DNA from: Akebia trifoliata
Taxonomy: Eukaryota > Streptophyta > Magnoliopsida > Ranunculales > Lardizabalaceae
Reading direction: 5' to 3'
Length of the DNA: 64,000 bases
Assembly (NCBI GenBank): GCA_017979445.1
Contig: CM030711.1
Coordinates: forward strand, 5,053,221 to 5,117,220
The translations under genes were made by a program, and so were the position numbers. Below, one piece after another: positions 1-16,240 of this stretch. The notes beneath the pieces are model-generated. The model did no database searches. It had not been told where the DNA came from and saw nothing but the letters and a program-made list of their open reading frames with translations. Within the stretch, counting starts at the first letter, position 1, and each line of letters opens with the position of its first letter.

Positions 1-785
1 GATTGTTAGAGGGTATTGATCTGGAACCGAGTTTTTTTTAAGGGAACATGGGAGAGATCATTCTCGGGGTGCAAGTTAGGAAGGGGGTCGGGCAATAATT
101 TCATTTTTACCTATATTTTATAAAATGGGTATTCTACCAAACTGTAAACAACCAAATCAACCCACATAGAACTAGCGCCATTAAAAGTTTGTTGTATTAT
201 AAGGCATTTTCTCAAGGAAAATTTTACAATCGAGAACTTTATGAATCAATCCATGGGCAAAAAAATGGTTGATTAGGTTATGGATGGGAATGAAAATTGT
301 TTGGGTAAAATTATTAACTTGCCTTGAGTGCATTAGCATTAGAGCTTAGAACGAGCCTTGGGTGCAATGATATCCCAAGGTTGGGAAGGGGAAGATGAGA
401 AACCTATATTTGCCCAACTCAAATACATCGCCTATTGAGATTACCAGATAGTGGTACGAATCATCCATCACCCTTGACATTCAAACCAAGTACTAAAAGA
501 GATCTTGTGAAGGGATCAAGAAAATGTATACGATCGGGGGCTAGTCCCATATCAAATGATTTTTTTTTTGCTTAATGACTTTTTCCTCACAGTACTCATA
601 TGATCTGGAATCAACTAATCACATTAGCTCACATGTATTGATGGCATCTCCAAATTTATAAAACTATCCTCATTAGGCAACACATGTCACGTAGTAGAGA
701 GCCTGTGAGAAAAAGCTTACGAGGAAACAAATTATCATGGCAGAGTCACGTAATTTTGGGAATGAGGATGATCAAATTCCTCAAA
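1..785. other. Intergenic, no gene recognised
   Basis: This AT-rich stretch has no convincing open frame or signal. It may be the diverged upstream part of the LINE remnant that becomes readable from about 786, but I could not align it by eye. Confidence 0.4.
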
Positions 786-925
786 TATAATGAGAGGTGT
801 TATTGAGTGGAAACTGGAAACTAATATGGAAACTTCCTAAATTGAAGGTAAAGATGAGAGTTTATAAAAAATGTGAGAATAATTTGTTTAGGCCTATTGG
901 ATTACATTGGCTAACCCTTTATAAG
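786..925 (+). pseudogene. LINE ORF2 C-terminal (zf-RVT region) remnant
   Basis: Read on the plus strand, this segment gives WKLIWKLPKLKVKMRVYKK. That resembles the WKxIWKLxxPPKxKxFLWR motif at the start of the zf-RVT region in plant L1 ORF2 proteins. Upstream and downstream frames are broken by stops, so this is a decayed fragment. The call rests on one motif read by eye; an unrelated chance match cannot be excluded. Confidence 0.45.
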
Positions 926-1479
926 TCTTGATTCCTTAACAAGCATCAATGCAGGAGATGAAAAAGAATAATGAATTGATCACACCAAATATATCTCCAT
1001 ATGCGAGGATTGCTGAAAACAACACCACATCTATTGATGAGTGGGTTTTATACCTGCGAATCAATCACTTTTAGTTATAATATTTTATTAATTTTAGAGT
1101 CTTTTAGTTGTTTTTATTTAAATATAGTTTATTCTATATTTTTGTGTGATTTTGTATTTTGTATTTTGTATTTTTATTTTTATGCTCATTTTGCAATTCA
1201 GGAGCATTATGAAACATTAAGATAATTGCTAACATTTAGAAGAAATTCTGACTTCAAATTGGTTCACTCTCGGAAGAAGAAAAATATGCATACAAGCTAA
1301 AAAAATTTCAAGCCGCATCTTGATAGCAAGCGAGGCTGCAACGCGAGTTCTAGAATTGTACTGCATGGAGATGAAACACGGGGCGCAACATGGCATGTTT
1401 TGAAGTCGCAACCCAATTACGTATTCAACATTATTCATTGATTTTTTGGGCCAAATTAAAGACGAATTTTGGAACACTT

Positions 1480-2385
1480 AACCCTAGTAACTCCGTACCT
1501 ATAAATAAAAAATATTAAGACTTTTAGAGGATTCGTAATTTTTTGATTTTCTTGGAGGCATAAGGTTGAGAAGGAGGATTAGAATTGGAGATCGACTTTT
1601 GAGTTTTATTTTCCTGAATTTTTATTTCTTTTCTTGATCGTTGTAATCTCTATAAATGACTTAATACTTGTGTGATTACGTTTTGTTTTCAATGATGAAT
1701 TAATTTTCATTATAGGGTTATAATGGAACCCATTAATGATACTTGATTAATTTTATTTATTTTTTCTATGATTATTTCTACATGTGATTGTTTATTTTAT
1801 CCTATGTTTAATACGATTTAACTAATTGACCATTGATTGAATTGGATTGATGAACCTTAATAATATCGATAGAGTTGTTTTATGTTCATGACCTAGATAG
1901 AATAACATATGTTAATTTGAGATAGATATGTACTCAGGTTGCATGTGCATCCTTATGAGAATTTATTCTCAATGAATTCTTATTGATTTAATTCTTATAG
2001 ATATATAAGAAGTTAATCTATGAGAATATTTTTACATAACCATCAATATAGGCATGTAAAAAATTTAGTACTCTTGGGTGACAATCATAGTGAATTAATT
2101 TATCATAAAGGGAAGAAGAATTCAATCAAGTGAATTGTTTAGAGAAAATTATAAGTCTAGGTTTTATCACTCATTGATTTAAATCTTCAAAGTTATTATC
2201 TTTGTTATTTTCCTTGTTTATTTTTAAATCCTATTTTTACTATTGTTTGGATAATATTAGAGTGAGATAGATTGGTAATTAGCAATTGATTGGTATTTAG
2301 TCTCCGTGGGAACGATACTTTCTCGTTACTTTATTACTTGTTTAATACGTATATTTGTGTGTATAAAAATAGTTTTTGTGGAGTT
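1480..2385 (+). mobile_element. LTR-like remnant
   Basis: The segment has a TATAAATA motif near 1499, a T-rich leader and the phrase GGGTTATAATGGAACCC near 1715. Near 2300 it reads TCTCCGTGGGAACGATACTT. This layout is familiar from U3-R-U5 regions of plant gypsy-type LTRs, where a 'tcc(c)tgtgg..cgatact' phrase sits late in the repeat. No second LTR, primer-binding site or protein domain was found, so this would be a solo or truncated LTR. Boundaries are approximate. Confidence 0.4.
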
Positions 2386-2610
2386 TACTTTATTGTCTTT
2401 CCTTTTCACTCATTATAACTTTACTATATCCCCTATTTCACTCTTTTAAGTTTTAATTCATTTTATTGTTTTCATCTTTTATCCTTTAACCTAATTTTTT
2501 TTTTTTAATAATACCTCTCAATTTTTTTTTCTTTCACCTTTACTCCCTTAATTCTAAAGAGGATTACAACATGGACAAACTTTGGTCTATTTAAATCTAC
2601 AATGAAAAAT
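2386..2610 (+). repeat. Degenerate Helitron-like tail
   Basis: T-rich text with 'taataatacctc' and 'cctttaacc' phrases leads into 'aaagagg..aacatggacaaacttt'. This matches, in diverged form, the ends of better-preserved copies at 30532, 31520 and 41794, which read (g/a)caaactCTAG or aactCTAG. The terminal CTAG is mutated here. It is called only by similarity to those copies. Confidence 0.3.
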
Positions 2611-2862
2611 ATATTGCCAGAACATTAAACAGTTATTATAAGAAAATCACTACAAACTCATATTATCACTTTCATCTAACAATAAAGTCCTCAAAGAAAA
2701 AATCCCACAAATATTTCTCCATGTGTGACAAGGTAAATTGCAATTACCAAGGATTCAAGTCTAGGTCTTTGACTCTCCGTGGCCACAATGTAGAATTCTT
2801 AGTTCTTACCACTAGGTACTAACTACGGTTAACAAATTGTCACAGAGAATTGAACCCCTAAC

Positions 2863-3302
2863 TAAGGCTGGTAATGGTTCGGTTCGGTATCGGATCAGTG
2901 TCACTTTGATCCAATTTTTTTTAAAGATGTACCCAATTCGATCCGAACAGATTAATGAATATGTGAACTGAATCTGTTCCATTTCATTTCATCCTTAATC
3001 CAAAATCGACCTAATATGATCCAAATGCCTTATTTTCAAATTATCAATGTTTAAAAAAAAAAAAAAAAAAAAAAAAAATCTACTTTCCTACTACAAATAT
3101 CAAGGGGAATAAAAAAGACTAAAATATTTTATCTATATATGCTTTTTTACGAAATTAAGAATAATAAAAAAAAAAAAATATTGAAATATGTTTGGATCAG
3201 ATTGGGGTAGATTCGAATCCGATCTCAAAATCCAAAATTTAATGTTTATCCGGATTAGATCGATTCGGGCATTTGGTATATTTCAGATCAGTGACAACCC
3301 TA
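2863..3302. mobile_element. hAT-like MITE, 440 bp, with 8 bp target duplication
   Basis: The left end reads TAAGGCTGGTAATGG. The right end, reverse-complemented, reads TAGGGTTGTCACTGA, an imperfect terminal inverted repeat of TARGGYTG type. Flanks are CCCCTAAC (2855-2862) and CCCCTCAC (3303-3310), an 8 bp duplication with one mismatch. Eight-base duplications and TARGG-type ends are typical of the hAT superfamily. The interior is rich in GGATCAGAT and GGTTCGG phrases, has a long A-tract at about 3053-3078 and encodes no transposase. It lies about 250 bp upstream of the glutathione reductase start codon. Confidence 0.7.
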
Positions 3303-3553
3303 CCCCTCACCTTCTCATTCAAATTATGGATTTCAAGTTTTCAACCTCGTTTTATTAAAAAATTATTTTTAAAGAAATGCTCTTCGATAATCTTTTGGGG
3401 GGAGATATTATTGGAATGTGCATTTGTCATTTCAGTTGTCAACCAGGGGCATTTAGGGGAATAAAAATATCCATGACAAAATATTGGAGATTTACAGATA
3501 ATCTATTAGCGTTCTTTAATTAGCGAGCTTTGAATAGAGAGAGAGAGTGAGAT

Positions 3554-9077
<5,524 letters not shown>

Positions 9078-9178
9078 GACTTAAGCTCATGAGGTAAGTC
9101 AAATCTGCTGCATAGTTCCTAGAGAAATGAGGCACCACATATAGTGATGAATTTGTAATCATGTTACTGTTGATTTAT

Positions 9179-9590
9179 TCTTTTTTGATTAATATAAAGA
9201 ATTTATTAGAACCAGAAAGAAGAAAAAGGGTGGCTGAGCTAGCCCCAATACAAGAAGAGAAAGAACAGAAAAAAAAAAAGGGAAAAGAAAAATAAAGGCC
9301 CAAGGCCAAGCCACAAACCCGTGACCGACTGCAAAGCACATAAAGAATCCCACTTAAATACAAAATCCTTGAAAGAAACACCCTCAGAGTCCTTACTTAA
9401 TTTGGTCCAAAAGTAGAGTGGGCCCAAAATCTCCAGGATAACAGCTTGAGAAGAATTTTCCATTCCTTGAAAGCCTCTTTTATTCCTCTCCTTCCAAAGA
9501 TCCCAAGAGATGGCATAGGGAAGGATAGTCCAAAGGTCACTTTTTTCTATTGGAGAAGACATTTTGAGTCCACCCTTCCAGAAACACCCT
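9179..9590 (-). mobile_element. 5'-truncated L1 LINE insertion with target-site duplication
   Basis: Minus-strand translation contains SDLWTILPYAISWDLWKERN, the conserved C-terminal stretch of plant L1 ORF2. The frame ends in low-complexity sequence, so only the 3' end of the element is present (about 412 bp). It is flanked by 19 bp copies at 9160-9178 and 9591-9609 (CATGTTACTGTTGATTTAT, with one G/A difference). The A-rich 3' end faces 9179, as expected for a minus-strand insertion. It landed about 100 bp after the glutathione reductase stop codon, so it lies in or just past that gene's 3' UTR. One TSD mismatch suggests moderate age. Confidence 0.85.
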
Positions 9591-9609
9591 CATATTACTG
9601 TTGATTTAT

Positions 9610-12036
9610 AATCTGGTTAACATCGTTGTACTTCTTAGGACACCTCTTTTTAGAAAGAACTGAATGAGCTGTTGAAATTCTTGGGTTGTCCTCATGATTT
9701 TCATCGACAAGAAAATTAGCTAAGTATAAAATTACAAGATCTTCTCCTCTTTCATCCAAAAAAATGTTAAAGTGGAAAAAATAGAAATGAACCATATTTC
9801 CTTCTTAGGTATTAATGTTAGGTACCACATATTGTCATAAGAAAACGAAATTTTGGTAACTTGCAATAAATTGAATTTCTGTTTTAATCATTTCCCTAAA
9901 ATCTCTCAATGTCTCATTAAATACCTCCCAACTTTCAGCTCTAGTCAATAATTTTGTCACATATGTAACTGAACTCAATTTTCTAAGAATTTCCATGTTG
10001 TCCATGTCATGTGCACATAGTAATGCATTTAAAAAGAAATTCAATATATTCAAATATTTTGTTTTTAGCTATTATTTATATATATTATATGAATCTAAAT
10101 ATTTTTTTTCTTTCATATTGTACTCTTGAATTAACTATTTCCACATATTAAATACACTTTAGGACACGAATGCATATCAGATTCGTGCAGTTAGTGTATT
10201 TGTTACTTTGTATGGTGTTGGTCAATGACACCTGTGTGTTTGTTGCATAGTTGGTAACAAACTGGAAACATCAGATTCCACCAAATGATTAGTATTTTCA
10301 CAGCTAATTATACAATATAGAATATTTAGGGAGAAAACACAAGAATTCACTAGGTAAATTAAAGAATAATTTACTGGCCAAGACTAGAAGTAATTTATTT
10401 AATACTCCTTGCCCAACTTTAGGGGCTGGGTTTCAAGATCTTGAATAAAAAGATAGTTTGCACTGGATTGTGAAGCTCTACCACACTTCACAAGATTTGT
10501 ATTTGTATTGATATAATCAAGTCATACACCCATGGTCTCACACACCCAATAGGTGTGTTAGAATACTTCTGTTGTGTAACCACAGGCATGTCTTGGCTTT
10601 CCTGTGTCGGACTCGTGCTTTTGTGCAAACGACATAGTTGGGACAAACATACTGCAGCACCACTTTGTATAATAAACAATTGGGGCTGGTGCATTTTCAC
10701 AAAAAGCCATGCACTATAATTTAATCAGCATTAACAATATTTACTGTGACAAAGGGTTCTAAACTTCTGGATTTATGCGCCCCTTTTTCTTTCCTTTTTT
10801 TTTTCAAGGTTTCATTGAAACCTTATGTTTGCCTTAGCTGGGTTTAGTTCTACAATTTCTTTCTATGCTCAACACAACTTCTTATGGGCTATGCACTTTT
10901 TAGGCAGGATGCTATCCTGGAAACTTGGTGGTGAATGCTTATGGAGGAATCCTCTCAGATGATAACTTACGTGGCAGGTCCGCTTTCCAAGGGGCATGTG
11001 ACACGGGATGCAGGTTTTTTGTTGAGTGAAACTATACCTTCTCTGTTATAAGGTTCGGCTTTTGGTAACCCAATACACTGATCGGGTTTGCATTGATGGT
11101 GATGTTCAGTGAAAGTAACTACTATTAAGAATTAGGATGTTCTTTCGACCTTCAATTATGCTTAATTATTATATATTTTTGCAGTCTTGAAACCACCCTT
11201 TTTTTGTTTTGGAAAATTCTAGTGTCCAATGAACAAATGAGATAGTGACATGTACAGGTTAACTAGAAAATCAATTTCCCTTTTCGAAAATGAGGGGAAA
11301 AGGGGGAACTGGTCGCCTAGGTAACCTAAATTTCTCTTCAAGGGAAATGAAAATCCTTGGGTTTACCTTGTCTTGCCAGTTTGATTTACATTCACTTAGG
11401 CGTCAAAGAGGTATTTAACTTGATAAATTGGAATAAAACCTGTACTCCCTGTTACTATATTTGTACTCTTGTTTGTACAACTGATGTATCATATGCTAAT
11501 TTGTTCATCCCTCAAGACTCCTCAAAATCTTCACCTGATTTTGACATAGGTGTCTTGAATATGAAGAATCTAGATTGTTCGTGTAAGTTGTTAATTTGTT
11601 ATGTAGTTAATAATATTATAATGGACTGATATTTCGTGATGAGGAAGATAACTTGCCAAGGATGGCTAAAATGTTCCCTATATGTGCCCCACAACATTGG
11701 ACCATAGTCAGTAGTTGGTAAACATGGCTCCATCGTTTTCAAGAATCTGTACATCTCTTATCAGTGTAGCATACTTGACTACAGGAAGAAGAAAACCATT
11801 ACATCGATATGGGACATGCCTGCCAAAACAACTCTAAGCAGTTTATCCAGCAAGTGGAGGCCCCTAAGCCTAAGGAACGGAACAATCTTTGGCACATCAG
11901 CTCAGAAGCATAGGCCCTCCAAAGGAGTTTAAATTGGGTCTTCAAAAGAAGTCCAGGAACCAGAATACAAGAATCACCTCACTCTATCTCCAGTGCATGT
12001 GCAACATTCATTTCTTGATGGCTAATGAACCAAGCC

Positions 12037-12038
<2 letters not shown>
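9610..12038. other. Intergenic, nothing recognised
   Basis: There is no open frame above about 90 codons and no family motif. A short moderately GC-rich patch at about 10900-11000 could be part of a distal 3' UTR or a decayed gene fragment, but nothing supports either. Confidence 0.35.
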
Positions 12039-12085
<47 letters not shown>

Positions 12086-12090
12086 GGGAA
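12039..12090. repeat. (GA)n followed by (G)n microsatellite
   Basis: A GA dinucleotide run of about 17 units passes directly into a run of about 14 G. Both are length-variable sequence types. Confidence 0.9.
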
Positions 12091-12189
12091 GAGGAGAGAG
12101 ACTACAGAAGACCTAATTTCTCATCCAATTGATGGCATCACGTGGTGGACTAAATTAATATATTTGAGGCTCTTAAAATTATATACTCA

Positions 12190-12297
12190 AAAAAGGCTTT
12201 TACCTTGAGTTGAGTGGTAGACGATTCAGAAGGGGAATGAGAAGGGACCCAATTGAGACGCATTTGACGTATGTCTCGGCTCCGAAACCCATTTCAA

Positions 12298-12328
<31 letters not shown>
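12190..12328 (+). mobile_element. Possible SINE or retroposon with poly(A) tail
   Basis: An A-box-like TTGAGTTGAGTGGTAGACG near 12206 and a weak B-box-like GGCTCCGAAACCC near 12280 precede a 3' run of about 23 A (12306-12328). The order fits a tRNA-derived SINE, but box spacing is longer than usual and no target duplication was found. Confidence 0.35.
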
Positions 12329-12529
12329 CCCTTGACCAAGTCAACCAGTTTGAATTGGTTTTCATTTAATCTCTTTTGTAGTTAAATTATTCTTAACGAT
12401 CAAAATCTTATTAACTAACATAAAATTGAAAGTTTTTCTTAAGATTTATGCTAAGATTAAAACTCAAATCTCTTTTTATGGGGATAAAGTTTGAGACAAG
12501 GGAAGGGGAGAGAAGATAATCATTTTCTT

Positions 12530-12850
12530 TTATTATATAGATGTATTAGAGTTTGCCCCAGGCACAAACATCCTCTTTGCGGTTAAAGGAGGTAATAAAA
12601 AAGGAAAAAAAATACAGTTATGAGGGTATTATTGAAAAAGATGTAGAAGAGAAAAGACTATATAAAGTGGAAGTGGGGATTCTATAAGAGAAAAATTAAA
12701 AGATAAATAAAAAATAAAATTAAAAGGGTATTTTTAGAAGGTGGGAGAAGAGAAAGGACAACAAAATTAACCTCGAAGATACTTTAGTTATGGAGGGGAT
12801 ACTAATTAAGACAACCGGGAGGGGCATATCATCTAATGTCGATCAGGTTT
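12530..12850 (-). mobile_element. Helitron-like 3' end, minus strand
   Basis: The minus strand reads GTGCCTGGGGCAAACTCTAA followed by T (12545-12565). It matches the plus-strand 3' termini at 30535 and 31523 in both the short GC hairpin and the GCAAACTCTA phrase. Purine-rich sequence behind it mirrors the pyrimidine-rich 'aataatacctc..ccttttaacc' bodies of those copies. Helitrons end in CTRR next to T and make no target duplication. The other end was not located. Confidence 0.45.
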
Positions 12851-13579
12851 GAAATGATTTGACTCAAAACAAGATGGTTGGTGGGTGGGATCCAAGAAGG
12901 ATTACAAAATGTGAAAATGGATATGCATGCTTATCATCATCATCAGTCATAAAAAATGGATGAGAAATAAATCATGTTCCTCCATTCAATTCTGTTTGAA
13001 GTACGTTTTCTATTAATTCAAGTGTGTTCGTATCCATTTCCACTAATTAATATAGTAACTAAATATGAATTAAAAAGCAAGTGAAAAAGTGGGACTCATC
13101 CATCAATTTGTCAAAAAAATATTTTAGTAGAAACAGTATCAATTCAAAATAATACTTGCTTATGAGAGTAGGTTCATATATGCTTAAGCTTCATGTAATA
13201 ATAAATGTAGACATGAATTTTAAATAACAGCTATAAAATGTTAGTGCACAACCTCACCCCTAATATAAGTGCCACCTTGGTGTCATGGTGTGTAAAACCT
13301 CCTTTACACATAAACCTTGGAGACAAAAAATTCACCAATAATGTCCTCATGAAAACCACCAGTGATTATAGCTGCGCTTAGAAAATGAAACAATTAAGTA
13401 TTATCACACTACCTTTATAAACTGGTGAACTTTTACCATCACCATGTTTCTGTTTTTATTTTATTTTTAGAGGTAAGCTGGGCTTTGGACCCACAAGCTC
13501 AAAGTCTATTACTATTGCAATACGAGATGATGAATATAAACACCATAACAAACAAGCTTATATCAGGGAATTAATAGGA

Positions 13580-13960
13580 GGATTGCAACTGCAGCATCAA
13601 CTAATACAAATGGCTCCGAGCATATCCAAATTATGTGATTTTCTTTTGTTGCTCATCAGTTCCTCCATTCGTATCTGTATAGATTCATGTCATCTATTGG
13701 TTCAAGTATGTTCACATAGGCTCTCACCTTGTCAATCCGTGTTTTCTTGGTTTTCCTCTTTTTCAGACCTTCAACTTGCACATCATTCCTACTAATTGAA
13801 TCTGTAATCGGTCTTTGTTGCACATGATCAAACCATCTCATTTGACTTGGATTAGTTCATCACCTATTAGGGCTACTGCTTACATTTTCCCGAATGCTTT
13901 CATTGCTAGTTGTCTTTCCTACTATTTCAACCATCAATTTTCTCGTCCTCTCATCTCTAC
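13580..13960 (-). pseudogene. RTE-type LINE ORF2 C-terminus, copy 1
   Basis: The minus strand reads MRWFDHVQQRPITDSISR then KKRKTKKTRIDKVR. This is the LRWFGHVQRRP...RRGRxKKTW motif at the C-terminus of plant RTE-like non-LTR reverse transcriptases. No catalytic domain is present. The same segment recurs at 14812-15000 and 15993-16240. Confidence 0.7.
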
Positions 13961-14536
13961 TAGCAAAAGGACTTTATGAATGGAAAACCCAATATTTGAT
14001 ATGGAAAAAAATGGAATTCACGTTGCCGACCCCAATATTTGACTTAAGGTATATGATGATGATTATGATGCTCTCTTTTCCTTTTTTGAATTTCTAACAT
14101 AACTTGTACAGTCCACGAGACTGCAGTAACAAATCAAGAGATAATAAACATGGTTTAAAATCTCTAACTTATTAGTAAGCTTATACAACGATGCACCTTG
14201 AATGAGACAGAACGACACACTAGAGGAAAAACAGTACACGTTGATACTTGGTAAGCTGATACAGCAAGATGTCTTGAACAAGACAGCTGAATGACACACT
14301 GGAGGAATAGCAATACACTTTGATATGCAAAGAAACACAATACATCACTCTAAACTATTTGTAATGCTTAGTGAAACTAAAATACAACATACTTGTTATA
14401 AAAAACATTAAAAACAATATTTCAATTAGTTATTTTTGTTATGAGAAGATCATCATCAAAACCTAATCCCAGAAATTTGGGGTCAGCTGCACGAACTATG
14501 TTCCTCAATCCAATCTGTCTTTCTTTTGTTAATATA

Positions 14537-14760
14537 AACTAGAAGGTGGCATGGGCAAACACACATGTATATGAAGGGCTTATTTGAAATTTAAAATATT
14601 AATTAAAGGGTAGATTTGAAGATTACATACTAAAAAGGATATTTTTTGTGATTTTAGGACGTGTTATGGCAATTTTCTTGGTTTTTGAGGTGGGGTGCAT
14701 TTTTGGAATCCAAATTTTGGTGTCGAACCACTGCTACTCCACCTTCTCTCATTATAAACT
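14537..14760. repeat. Dispersed repeat, copy 1 (partner at 32401)
   Basis: It starts AACTAGAAGGTGGCATGGGC and ends near CTCCACCTTCTCTCATTATAA. A second copy with the same two ends lies at 32401-32625. On the minus strand the first end reads as CTAG followed by T, like a Helitron 3' terminus, but the other end does not clearly start with TC. It splits RTE copies 1 and 2. Confidence 0.5.
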
Positions 14761-14779
14761 TGTAATATCAAAGATGTGT

Positions 14780-15660
14780 CCATAGTTGCTCTCTACCTCA
14801 ACCTACATTATTTTTGTCTTTCTCCAAATCTTCTAAAACCTTCAACTTGCACATTTCTTCTAATTGAGGCTATAATCAGCCTTTGTTTCACATGACCAAA
14901 TCATCTCAATTGACTTTCCCGTAGTTTATCACCTATTGTAATTACTCCTAATATTAACGAAAGCATTCATTTCTAGTTTCATCTTCTTTAAGTGTTACTG
15001 CTTATCCGTCTTACCATCATCATCTATGTATAGTTTCTTATTGCCCAACATCAGCTCCATAAAGGATAGCATGTCTCACTGCAGTCTAATAAAATTTTCC
15101 TTCTAATTTGATTGGGATGCATTGGTCACATAACATTCCATAAACGCACCGCATCTTTACTTATCCATTTCTAACTCAATGGACAACATCCTTCTCAACA
15201 TCTCCATCCTTAATAGAACTAAGTTAATGAAAATGATTTCTTCAGGTTATTTCCTAATCATCAAATCCTTCTCAATCTCTCCATCCTTAATGGAACCGAG
15301 ATAACAAAAATGATTGCTTCGGGTTATTTCCAAGTCATCATTTTTATTAGCCCTTCCTCTTCATTTGTGTTGTTTAGAAAGGTTGCAATACATTCATCTT
15401 TACTGATAAAAAAAAAAAAAGGTTGCAATACAGTATAGCCCTCCAAGGTTCTAGTTTTGCACCATCTCCAATCCCTTTATCCCTTGGTTCTACTTATTCT
15501 AATGGTCTTGGACTCCAAAAGGAAGCTTTCAGAGTTATAGCTTGCAATTCTTTAGTCTCATTCATTCACATATAGCATACACCAAGGGATCTATTCTCGA
15601 ATACAAGCAATTACTTCTTCCATAACTAGAGCATACACATACAGACACAGTGTCTATCTT
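14780..15660 (-). pseudogene. RTE-type LINE reverse transcriptase remnant, copy 2
   Basis: The minus strand around 15575-15610 reads IPWCMLYVNE followed by a stop. It matches the IPWCMLFADDIVLIDE region (reverse transcriptase FADD catalytic box) of plant RTE elements, with the FADD residues lost. Sequence from 14812 to 15000 matches copy 1's C-terminal region. Many stops and frame changes are present. The order on the minus strand (catalytic region, then C-terminus) is correct, so this is one decayed element. Confidence 0.65.
15393..15420 (+). mobile_element. Tiny poly(A) retroposed insertion with target duplication
   Basis: The 12 bp GGTTGCAATACA occurs at 15381-15392 and again at 15421-15432. 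Between them are 28 bases, TTCATCTTTACTGAT followed by 13 A. A short A-tailed sequence between direct repeats is the signature of target-primed reverse transcription with extreme 5' truncation. It lies inside the older RTE remnant, so it is younger. Confidence 0.6.
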
Positions 15661-15717
15661 TGATAACCGACTCTAACTCAGATTGCGTTTGTTTCCCTGA
15701 TATTTTTTCACGAATTA

Positions 15718-15940
15718 CAACAGTTGAAGCTTGATAACAAACAAGGAAACACCAAACGAACCACCGATCAAATTGTTCCATTTGAGATCATCTCTATGAT
15801 TTTTAGGATCCTCATAAACAATAGGGCAAAAAACTATGAGTCCAACCAACTCAACATAAAAAGGGATCACTGCAAAGATTGGAAAAGGAAGTACAATCAT
15901 GGGATTGGGTTTGTAATAATGCCATGGAGAAGTTTTAGCA
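15718..15940 (-). CDS. Unrecognised small ORF, two hydrophobic segments
   Basis: An uninterrupted minus-strand frame of about 75 codons ends at TAA (15718-15720). It reads AKTSPWHYYKPNPMIVLPFP, then a hydrophobic stretch, a polar middle VYEDPKNHRDDLKWNNL and a second hydrophobic stretch ending VSLFVIKLQLL. The composition (Trp, Tyr, Pro, charged loop, two membrane-like segments) looks like a real small membrane protein. The formal start is an in-frame ATG further upstream (15967-15969); the ancestral start may have been just before AKTSPW, where the base order is now CAT-GCT. I do not recognise the family. It lies between degraded LINE copies, so a captured or retroposed gene fragment is as likely as a live gene. 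Confidence 0.35.
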
Positions 15941-15992
15941 TGTCTTGTGTTCTTTTGTTCTTGTATCATTGGTTGGTCTCCTCGACCTCCTT

Positions 15993-16240
15993 GATGAAAT
16001 TTCTACCTGTTAATATAAGTGTGTTCACATCCGCTCTTGCTACTTCAATCTGTGTTCTTTTTACCTGCCTCTCGCTCTTTGTAATCTTCAACTTGTAAAA
16101 TCCTAAACAATGCTCTAATTCGCCCTCATTACACGATACTTAATCATCCCAATTGACTTCACCTAGTTCATCACCAATGGGGCTAATCTTACATTTTCAC
16201 GAAGCATTATTTCTTATTAGAAATTTCTTAGTTCTTTCAT
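15993..16240 (-). pseudogene. RTE-type LINE ORF2 C-terminus, copy 3
   Basis: This is the third occurrence of the segment at 13770-13855 and 14839-14917. All three share 'cttcaacttg(c/t)a' at one end and 'atc(t/c)(c/a)atttgactt'-like text at the other. It is more diverged than copies 1 and 2, with no readable catalytic motif. Confidence 0.55.

Noticed and set aside
11889..12116. 75-codon frame ending in Arg/Glu then Gly repeats
   Set aside because: The tail is translation of the (GA)n(G)n microsatellite and the head has no motif.
15724..16098. 124-codon plus-strand frame
   Set aside because: It is antisense to the small minus-strand ORF and to LINE copy 3; composition is not protein-like across its length.
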